A stretch of DNA of 64,000 nucleotides, taken from the IMG/VR virus record IMGVR_UViG_3300025913_000022, positions 1 through 64,000 of that record; one strand, given 5' to 3'. Position 1 is the first letter of the stretch; each line of letters opens with the position of its first letter. Below the pieces are notes generated by a model, which saw only the letters and a program-made list of their open reading frames with translations, was not told the DNA's origin and made no database searches. Below are positions 27,362-32,382 of the stretch, in pieces. A program made the translations under genes and the position numbers. This DNA is from a virus.

Positions 27362-27434
27362 GGTTCCATGGGTGAGTGGATATAACTCAAGGTCTGCAAA
27401 ACCTTGTACGCTGGTTCGAATCCAGCTGGGACCT
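27362..27434 (+). tRNA. tRNA-Cys(GCA)
   Basis: Acceptor GGTTCCA/TGGGACC, anticodon stem AAGGT/ACCTT with loop CTGCAAA, T-arm GCTGG/CCAGC. Confidence 0.93.
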
Positions 27435-27442
27435 CTAGTAAT

Positions 27443-27517
27443 GCGCTCTTAGCTCAGGTGGTTAGTAGCAGCTCACTCATAATGAGCAGGTCGGTGGTTC
27501 AAGTCCATCAGGGCGTA
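27443..27517 (+). tRNA. tRNA-Met(CAT), elongator or Ile2 type
   Basis: Acceptor GCGCTCT/AGGGCGT fully paired, anticodon stem GCTCA/TGAGC with loop CTCATAA. Third CAT tRNA in the array; if C34 is lysidylated it reads AUA isoleucine codons. Confidence 0.9.
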
Positions 27518-27531
27518 CTGAAAATATAAAT

Positions 27532-27604
27532 GGGTTGTCATGTTCCTTGGCTGGCGAGAATGATTTGCAATCACTCTGGAAGAGTTCGAAACTCTTACGA
27601 TCCA
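27532..27604 (+). tRNA. tRNA-Ala(TGC)
   Basis: Acceptor GGGTTGT/ACGATCC carries the G3-U70 wobble that marks alanine tRNAs; loop TTTGCAA gives TGC; T-arm AAGAG/CTCTT. The D-arm is poor, so the isotype rests mainly on G3-U70 and the loop. Confidence 0.78.
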
Positions 27605-27608
27605 CAAT

Positions 27609-27683
27609 ATCTGCATAGCTCAGTTGGTTCAGAGCGCTTGCCTTACAAGCAAAAGGTCGTTGGTTCGAATCCAGCTGCGGATA
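27609..27683 (+). tRNA. tRNA-Val(TAC)
   Basis: Acceptor ATCTGCA/TGCGGAT, D-arm GCTC...GAGC, loop CTTACAA, T-arm GTTGG/CCAGC. Confidence 0.93.
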
Positions 27684-27770
27684 CTTAAAATAAAAACCAC
27701 ATGCTCCTGATTAGGAAATATAAAATAGTTTTTGCTGTTCTTCGAAAGAGGAAGGGTAGATGATTTATAT

Positions 27771-27842
27771 TCCCTCGTGGCAAACAGGTGTAGGCAGTAG
27801 GCTTTTAATCTATAGGGTCCGGATCGTTACCGGACGGGGGAA
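27771..27842 (+). tRNA. tRNA-Lys(TTT)
   Basis: Acceptor TCCCTCG/CGGGGGA, loop CTTTTAA, T-arm TCCGG ATCGTTA CCGGA; D-arm weak. It ends 6 nt before the HNH gene. Confidence 0.85.
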
Positions 27843-27848
27843 CTTTAC

Positions 27849-28223
27849 ATGAGTAAGACTAAGAATAAAAAGCTCGGTATGAATGTTAGTACCGCGAATA
27901 ATAGATTAAGAAAAAAACTTCTTTTTCATTTTGCTAAACTTTTAGGTTTAGATGATTGTTACAGATGTCATAAGAAGATAAAAAACCTTGAAGAATTTTC
28001 TATAGAGCATAAAGAATCTTGGATGAGTTCTAAAAATTCTTTGGATAAATTTTTTGATTTAGATAATATTGCTTTTTCTCATTTGATTTGTAACATTAAG
28101 TTTGAACGGATTAAAACAGGAGTAAAACACCCTTCGCATAGGGCATATAACCAAGGGTGTAGATGTGATGGTTGTAAGAATGTAGAAAAAGAACGTAGAA
28201 GGAGTCAACGTCAAAATAAATAA
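27849..28223 (+). CDS. HNH endonuclease inside tRNA array (124 aa)
   Basis: LLGLDDCYRCHKKI (residues about 37-50) gives a Cys pair, EEFSIEHKESWM supplies the first His of the HNH core, and LDNIAFSHLICNIKFE supplies the Asn/His part. A second CRCDGC Cys cluster near residue 105 can bind zinc and the end is basic. Free-standing HNH enzymes are common between phage tRNA genes and may move or expand such arrays. Start ATG 27849 lies 6 nt after tRNA-Lys and the stop 6 nt before tRNA-Arg, so it is transcribed with them. Confidence 0.85.
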   Translation: MSKTKNKKLGMNVSTANNRLRKKLLFHFAKLLGLDDCYRCHKKIKNLEEFSIEHKESWMSSKNSLDKFFDLDNIAFSHLICNIKFERIKTGVKHPSHRAYNQGCRCDGCKNVEKERRRSQRQNK

Positions 28224-28229
28224 AATTTT

Positions 28230-28303
28230 GGTTCTATAGCTCAACTGGATAGAGCACCAGCCTTCTAAGCTGGGGGTTCTTGGTTCGAATCCAAGTAGGA
28301 TCA
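28230..28303 (+). tRNA. tRNA-Arg(TCT)
   Basis: Acceptor GGTTCTA/TAGGATC, anticodon stem CCAGC/GCTGG with loop CTTCTAA, T-arm CTTGG/CCAAG. Reads AGA, the main arginine codon here. Confidence 0.95.
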
Positions 28304-28324
28304 CAAAAAAAAATAAAAATAAAT

Positions 28325-28355
28325 TTTGTAGTGTAAAAAACTATTTATAGATTTG
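28325..28355 (+). promoter_or_regulatory. Promoter of tRNA unit 3 (TTTG-N19-TAGATTTG)
   Basis: TTTG at 28325-28328 and TAGATTTG at 28348-28355 with 19 nt between them; ATG of leader 3 follows after 4 nt. Confidence 0.78.
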
Positions 28356-28359
28356 TCGC

Positions 28360-28440
28360 ATGAAAAATATTACTTTACATCAATTTCCGTTTCAGTTTCG
28401 CCCGGTAGGAGCGAAGGGGAATGGTTGTATCCGGATGTAA
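28360..28440 (+). CDS. Leader peptide 3 (26 aa)
   Basis: ATG 4 nt after the promoter box; product MKNITLHQFPFQFRPVGA then KGNGCIRM. The terminator at 28467 and tRNA-Pro follow. Third instance of promoter, short ORF, terminator, tRNA. Confidence 0.4.
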   Translation: MKNITLHQFPFQFRPVGAKGNGCIRM

Positions 28441-28466
28441 ACTAAAGTTTATCAAAGATATTCGAA

Positions 28467-28499
28467 GCCCCTTCTGAAAAGTTGGGGCTTTTGTTTTTT
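28467..28499 (+). terminator. Terminator ahead of tRNA-Pro
   Basis: GCCCC and GGGGC around a 12-nt loop, followed by TTTTGTTTTTTG. Confidence 0.75.
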
Positions 28500-28508
28500 G
28501 AAATATTT

Positions 28509-28581
28509 CGAGATGTAGTTCAGTTGGTAGAATACGTGCTTTGGGAGCATGGGGTCGTCGGTTCGAGTCCGGTCATCTCGA
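28509..28581 (+). tRNA. tRNA-Pro(TGG)
   Basis: Acceptor CGAGATG/CATCTCG, anticodon stem CGTGC/GCATG with loop TTTGGGA, T-arm GTCGG/CCGGT. Confidence 0.95.
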
Positions 28582-28583
28582 CT

Positions 28584-28733
28584 AAATTGTTGAAACGGGG
28601 TAGCGCCGTTCTTAGCGTAATCGCGTATGGTCCCATTGAGTTGGGGACAATAAGTCCATACGGTAAAGGCTGTCAAAAATGGGGAAGAGAAATCTTAGTA
28701 AGAAGGTTTACCGATGCAAGTTCGGAACAATTT
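28584..28733 (+). ncRNA. 150-nt multi-branched structured RNA candidate
   Basis: Ends AAATTGTT (28584) and AACAATTT (28733) pair perfectly. Inside are AACGG/CCGTT, the long arm CGTATGG (28624) with CCATACG (28662) enclosing TCCC/GGGA, and GTAAA (28663) with TTTAC (28711). No tRNA arms and no good reading frame. It fills the whole gap between tRNA-Pro and tRNA-Phe, so it should be transcribed with them. Family not recognised. Confidence 0.5.
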
Positions 28734-28738
28734 AATTT

Positions 28739-28810
28739 GGAGCCATAGCTCAGTAGGTAGAGCAGCAGACTGAAAATCTGCCCGCACTGGTTCGATTCCA
28801 GTTGGTTCCA
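28739..28810 (+). tRNA. tRNA-Phe(GAA)
   Basis: Acceptor GGAGCCA/TGGTTCC, D-arm GCTC...GAGC, anticodon stem GCAGA/TCTGC with loop CTGAAAA, T-loop TTCGATT. Confidence 0.95.
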
Positions 28811-28859
28811 CTTTTATTTTTTTTTTTTGAATCTAAATTATAGATTCAAAATTTATTTT

Positions 28860-28867
28860 TATTTTTG
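28860..28867 (+). promoter_or_regulatory. Promoter -7 box TATTTTTG
   Basis: Matches TAnnTTTG and ends 4 nt before ATG 28872; preceded by hairpin GAATCTA/TAGATTC. Confidence 0.45.
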
Positions 28868-28871
28868 TACT

Positions 28872-29270
28872 ATGAAATTATGTACAACATGTAAAATAGA
28901 AAAAGACGAAAGTGAGTTTAATAAAAATGAAAGGCAAGGAATTCAAAGTAAGTGTAGGTCTTGTAACAGTGAATATCTCAAAAATCATTATAAAAACAAC
29001 CGAAAATATTACATAGATAAGACAAAAAATAGACGTAAAAGTATAAGAAAATTTATTAATTCTTTGAAATTAAAATGTGTACGATGCCCTGAAAATCATA
29101 TAGCTTGTTTAGATTTTCATCATCTATCGGATAAAGATATAAACATTGCTGACCTTGTTAATTCGGGAGCATCAAAAGAAAAAATATTGCAAGAAATTTC
29201 TAAATGTGTTGTTCTTTGTTCAAATTGTCATAGAAAACTTCACTATAATGAAAGAAAAATTGTCTCATAG
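28872..29270 (+). CDS. HNH endonuclease with zinc ribbon (132 aa)
   Basis: N-terminal CTTCKIEKDESEF and CRSCNSEYLKNHY form a four-Cys zinc ribbon (residues about 4-32). The HNH core is CLDFHHLSDKD and CVVLCSNCHRKLHY (about 77-130). Start set at ATG 28872, 4 nt after a TATTTTTG box; upstream codons would lie in the promoter. Its TAG stop falls inside the tRNA-Gln gene that begins at 29261, so gene and tRNA overlap by 10 nt. Likely a homing-type nuclease of the array. Confidence 0.85.
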   Translation: MKLCTTCKIEKDESEFNKNERQGIQSKCRSCNSEYLKNHYKNNRKYYIDKTKNRRKSIRKFINSLKLKCVRCPENHIACLDFHHLSDKDINIADLVNSGASKEKILQEISKCVVLCSNCHRKLHYNERKIVS

Positions 29271-29332
29271 TGTAAAGGCAACATGTCTGGTTTTGGACCA
29301 GAAGATTACAGGTTCGACCCCTGTTGAGATAA
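29261..29332 (+). tRNA. tRNA-Gln(TTG)
   Basis: Acceptor TGTCTCA/TGAGATA, starting with the U1-A72 pair usual for Gln tRNAs; anticodon stem TCTGG/CCAGA with loop TTTTGGA; T-arm ACAGG/CCTGT. Its first 10 nt are the end of the HNH gene. Confidence 0.93.
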
Positions 29333-29334
29333 CT

Positions 29335-29407
29335 GGGGCTTTTCGTCTAATGGTTAGGACGCTTGCTTGTGGAGCAAGAAATTTCGGTTCGAATCCGTGA
29401 TAGCCCC
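29335..29407 (+). tRNA. tRNA-His(GTG)
   Basis: Extra G at position -1 facing C73, acceptor GGGCTTT/ATAGCCC, anticodon stem CTTGC/GCAAG with loop TTGTGGA. G-1 is the histidine identity element. Confidence 0.92.
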
Positions 29408-29416
29408 CAGACATAT

Positions 29417-29488
29417 TCCAACGTCGTCTAATGGACAGGACACAGGGCTACGGACCTTGGGGTGGGAGTTCGATTCTCTCCGATGGAA
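29417..29488 (+). tRNA. tRNA-Arg(ACG)
   Basis: Acceptor TCCAACG/CGATGGA (one mismatch), loop CTACGGA, T-arm GGGAG/CTCTC. A34 needs conversion to inosine to read CGN codons. Confidence 0.88.
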
Positions 29489-29538
29489 CTTATTATCAAC
29501 AAAACATTAAAATAGTATTTTGTGTGTTAAAACTATTT

Positions 29539-29570
29539 TTTGACATCAAAAATATTATTATATACATTTG
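29539..29570 (+). promoter_or_regulatory. Late-block promoter (TTTG-N20-TACATTTG)
   Basis: TTTG at 29539-29542, exactly 20 nt, then TACATTTG at 29563-29570. It precedes the packaging and virion genes. Confidence 0.8.
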
Positions 29571-29591
29571 GACAATCTTAAACCAACAAGA

Positions 29592-29810
29592 ATGAATTCA
29601 AATGCAAATGAGGGTGGCGAAGCTACTGCGGAACAAATCCAAAAACGTAAAGAAGATCAAAAAAATCAAAAAGCACTAATGGAAGATGCCCTTCCGTTTT
29701 TGAGAACTCAAATGGAGTATTTCGAAACACAAGCAAGAATAGATGAGGCAATTGTTCGTAGAGAACGGGCTAATATAATGCTTGCTGAAATGAAAGCTCC
29801 AAAAAAATAA
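29592..29810 (+). CDS. Small helical protein at start of late block (72 aa)
   Basis: ATG 29592 is used because upstream codons overlap the promoter; an ACCAACAAGA leader precedes it. Product is Glu/Lys/Gln-rich and helical (EDALPFLRTQMEYFETQARI, VRRERANIMLAEMKAPKK), probably a coiled coil. Conserved-looking position ahead of the packaging genes in crAss-like order. Function unknown. Confidence 0.6.
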   Translation: MNSNANEGGEATAEQIQKRKEDQKNQKALMEDALPFLRTQMEYFETQARIDEAIVRRERANIMLAEMKAPKK

Positions 29811-29813
29811 TAA

Positions 29814-30227
29814 ATGGCAAAGACAAAAGTTGTAGATAAAGTTATCCAACAGGATCTTTTTGAAATTGTAAAATTTCAGATAATGCTTCATTGTCATTTG
29901 AATAATGTTATTTTAAATCAAAGTGAACTTAGTTGTCTTACACTTTTGGGTTGTGTTGGTGAGATGCAGTTAATCACATTTTGTAGATTAGCTGTTGAAA
30001 AAGAATTATATACCACACCTACTGCCGTTAACAATTGTTTAGCGCGCGTTGAAAAAAGTAAACTTTTTATTAAGAAAGGTGGTGGTAAGAAACTTATTTT
30101 TCTTAATCCGGAATTAAAAATTCAAACGAAAGGTAACATATTGTTGAACTTAAAGATTGTGAGAGTTGAAGCCCAAGAAACCAAAGGAGTTAATCAAGGA
30201 AACAGCGTTGCGGTTGAACATGCCTGA
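29814..30227 (+). CDS. Winged-helix-like phage protein (137 aa)
   Basis: The segment NQSELSCLTLLGCVGEMQLI, then YTTPTAVNNCLARVEKSKLF and IKKGGGKKLIFLNPEL reads as helix, recognition helix and beta wing, a winged helix-turn-helix. The C-terminal 30 residues are unstructured. A DNA-binding role near the packaging genes (late regulator or small-terminase-like) is inference. Its 3' end overlaps the IHF/HU-like gene by 60 nt. Confidence 0.55.
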   Translation: MAKTKVVDKVIQQDLFEIVKFQIMLHCHLNNVILNQSELSCLTLLGCVGEMQLITFCRLAVEKELYTTPTAVNNCLARVEKSKLFIKKGGGKKLIFLNPELKIQTKGNILLNLKIVRVEAQETKGVNQGNSVAVEHA

Positions 30228-30618
30228 AGAGGTTGTTAGGGACATTGTGTATTTTTACTGGAAAGAAGTTAGAAAACAAATGTCTATGTTAGAAGCAGCT
30301 CGGGTTTATATTGTTAGATTAGGGTGGTTTGATATAAAGCACTGGCGATTAAAATATACAATAAAGGATTATGAGGGCATGCTTTCTCACATTGATGTTA
30401 CAGAGTCATTGGTTAATGCAAAAAAAGCATCAGAGATTCAGGATAAGCTAACTAACGTTTTAAAAATTCAACAAATTGTAGGGCTTGAATTAGAGAAAAA
30501 AAAGGATAAAAATGCACAACGAAGAAGAAAAGAAGAAATCATTAGGCAAAGCTTGGAAGAACAGAAAACAAATTTGGGAGGGAATCCTGAACTTCCTGAT
30601 TCGGAATCCGAGAATTGA
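30166..30618 (+). CDS. IHF/HU-like DNA-binding protein (150 aa)
   Basis: TTG start so that the first helix is complete: ELIKETALRLNMPEEVVRDI then YFYWKEVRKQMS, and a beta-arm-like IVRLGWFDIKHWRL. This matches the N-terminal half of HU/IHF folds. The C-terminal half is a long charged helix (LELEKKKDKNAQRRRKEEII) not found in host HU. IHF-like subunits are a conserved feature of crAss-like phages, where they lie near the packaging genes. An ATG at 30220 is an alternative but would remove the first helix. Confidence 0.65.
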   Translation: MKPKKPKELIKETALRLNMPEEVVRDIVYFYWKEVRKQMSMLEAARVYIVRLGWFDIKHWRLKYTIKDYEGMLSHIDVTESLVNAKKASEIQDKLTNVLKIQQIVGLELEKKKDKNAQRRRKEEIIRQSLEEQKTNLGGNPELPDSESEN

Positions 30619-30880
30619 ACGTATAGCCCGGGAGCGTGATAAAATTTGTAAAACAAATGCTTGTGGTTTGTATGATGCTAAAGGTGAAAAAGAAATATGT
30701 TATGTAAAAGGTTCTCCGTGTTGTGGTGGTTGTGGTTGTAAATTATCTTGGAAGCAACGTAGTTTAAGTTCAACCTGTGGTTTAAAAGATGTAGGTAAAT
30801 ATCCTTTGTGGTTGCCTGTTATGAGTGAAGAAGATGAGGAAAAATTTAGAAAAGAAACAGGTATTAAAAATGAAATTTAA
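30512..30880 (+). CDS. Cys-rich zinc-binding-type protein (122 aa)
   Basis: Starts inside the previous gene (about 105-nt overlap). Basic N-terminus (KAWKNRKQIWEGILNF), then RDKICKTNACGLYD and CYVKGSPCCGGCGCKLSWKQ, with a last Cys in STCGL, so seven or more Cys that likely bind zinc. The acidic C-terminus LPVMSEEDEEKF resembles small proteins encoded ahead of terminases in Bacteroidetes phages. Function unknown. Confidence 0.65.
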   Translation: MHNEEEKKKSLGKAWKNRKQIWEGILNFLIRNPRIERIARERDKICKTNACGLYDAKGEKEICYVKGSPCCGGCGCKLSWKQRSLSSTCGLKDVGKYPLWLPVMSEEDEEKFRKETGIKNEI

Positions 30881-30892
30881 AAAATAAAATAT

Positions 30893-31012
30893 ATGGCAAA
30901 AACTAAAAACTCAGTAAAACAATCTGTGGAATGTCTAAAAGATTTTCTTCTACAATTAAAAGTAGATAAAACTAAAACAAGCATGCATGCTTCGAAAAGT
31001 TATCGTCCATGA
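30893..31012 (+). CDS. Small hypothetical protein (39 aa)
   Basis: ATG-TGA frame whose stop overlaps the next ATG (ATGA). Product basic and helical (SVKQSVECLKDFLLQLKVDK). Coupling with the nuclease gene supports it; no family. Confidence 0.45.
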   Translation: MAKTKNSVKQSVECLKDFLLQLKVDKTKTSMHASKSYRP

Positions 31013-31842
31013 TTCGTTTCTACCCGGATACACATACTTATGAAAGCATCTCTCCCGAGAAAAGTTTAAATTGGGTAAGTGTTACTAATTTGGTTTCTCA
31101 ATTTAAAGAACCTTTTGATGCTGAGATTATGGCAGCAAGATGTTCTAAAAGTAAGAAATCAAAATGGTTTGGTATGACTCCGGAAGAGATTATTGCTGTT
31201 TGGAATGGAGAAGCAGATCGTGCTGTTACTTTAGGTACTTTTTATCATGAAGAGCGTGAAACAGAAATAACTTCATGTACTACAATTGAAAGAGAAGGTA
31301 GAGCTCTTCCTGTTTTTAAACCGATTGTAGAAAACGGAATTAAAGTTGCTCCAAATCAAATACTTCAGGAAGGTATTTATCCGGAGCACATGGTTTTTTT
31401 AGAATCTAGTGGTATTTGTGGGCAGTCGGATAAGGTTGAAATAATTGATACTTATATTGATATTGATGATTATAAAACCAACAAAGAAATTAAAAGAGAG
31501 GGTTATCGTGATTGGAGAGGTGTTAGTAAAAAAATGTTAGGACCATTAAATCATTTGGATGATTGTAATTTTGTTCACTATGCACTTCAGTTAAGTATTT
31601 ATGCTTATATGATTCAAAGGCATAATCCTCGCTTAAAAGTTAGAACTTTAAAAATACACCATATTGTTTTTGAAGAGATTGCTCAGAATGCATATGGTTA
31701 TCCTATAACAAGAATTGATAGTTATAAAAACCCTGTTGTAAAAAGTGTTGAACCAATTGAAGTTCCTTATTATAAAAATGAGGTAGTTTGGATGTTGAAT
31801 TGGTTGGATAAAAATAGAAATAATTTAAGAAAAAAATCTTAA
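31009..31842 (+). CDS. PD-(D/E)XK nuclease, RecB-like
   Basis: 277 aa. The core is GICGQSDKVEII then IDIDDYKTNKEI (residues about 135-160): an acidic Asp, then DYK as the D-x-K of PD-(D/E)XK enzymes. HYALQLSIYAYMIQ near residue 198 is the QxxxY motif of RecB/AddB-type nucleases. N-terminal SVTNLVSQFKEPFD is also typical. crAss-like phages carry such a nuclease beside terL; it may process DNA for packaging or recombination. Overlaps the small gene before it and abuts the next ATG. Confidence 0.82.
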   Translation: MIRFYPDTHTYESISPEKSLNWVSVTNLVSQFKEPFDAEIMAARCSKSKKSKWFGMTPEEIIAVWNGEADRAVTLGTFYHEERETEITSCTTIEREGRALPVFKPIVENGIKVAPNQILQEGIYPEHMVFLESSGICGQSDKVEIIDTYIDIDDYKTNKEIKREGYRDWRGVSKKMLGPLNHLDDCNFVHYALQLSIYAYMIQRHNPRLKVRTLKIHHIVFEEIAQNAYGYPITRIDSYKNPVVKSVEPIEVPYYKNEVVWMLNWLDKNRNNLRKKS

Positions 31843-32363
31843 TGATTAAATTTATTGAAATACAAAACGGTAAAGTTGTTCCTACAGAGCACTGTTATAT
31901 TCTTAAATTTTTGAGAGATATAATGGAGCACTATGCTGAGAATAAACAATACTTGAAGGTATATGGTTATTTGTTTTACATGACTTGTATGAATGAAGAA
32001 TTAAATCCTACATTTCATATGTCTGCAGATGATAAACTTACTTTTTTAGCAAAAGAGCTTGAGATTGATTTTTCATTAGAAGATCCTTTGGTTATTCAAG
32101 GTATTGAAGAAAGTATAAAATTATTTGATACAGAAACTTCGCGCGCGTATAGAGGATTTAAAACAATGCTTGATAACTTATCAACATACATGGAGACAAC
32201 TAAAGTAAGTGCAGGAAGAGATGGTAATATTAATTCTTTAATAAGTGCTGCTAAAAATTTTGCACCTATTAGAGAGTCCTTTAAACGTACTCATGCTGAT
32301 TTAGAAGCGGAACAAAAGAAGAAAGGTCGAGGTGGACAAAATTTGGCATATGACGCAAAGTAA
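31842..32363 (+). CDS. Hypothetical protein preceding TerL (173 aa)
   Basis: Helical: EHCYILKFLRDIMEHYAENK, YGYLFYMTCMNEELNP, then KTMLDNLSTYMETTKVSAG and a basic C-terminus. Size and position directly before terL would suit a small terminase subunit, but no HTH is evident, so this is a guess. Its ATG overlaps the TAA of the nuclease gene. Confidence 0.55.
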   Translation: MIKFIEIQNGKVVPTEHCYILKFLRDIMEHYAENKQYLKVYGYLFYMTCMNEELNPTFHMSADDKLTFLAKELEIDFSLEDPLVIQGIEESIKLFDTETSRAYRGFKTMLDNLSTYMETTKVSAGRDGNINSLISAAKNFAPIRESFKRTHADLEAEQKKKGRGGQNLAYDAK

Positions 32364-32382
32364 TTTTTAAATAAAATAACGA

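Noticed and set aside
25179-28304. Several long frames across the tRNA array on both strands
   Set aside because: They are read through tRNA sequences (repeated FEPR, GFEPRT-like peptides) and are artefacts of tRNA T-arms.
28582-28738. Extra tRNA between tRNA-Pro and tRNA-Phe
   Set aside because: The closing stem is 8 bp without a T-loop, D-loop or usable anticodon arm; treated as a different structured RNA.
25196-29500. CRISPR array
   Set aside because: Repeated GGTTCGA-type sequences are T-arms of different tRNAs at irregular spacing, not direct repeats with spacers.
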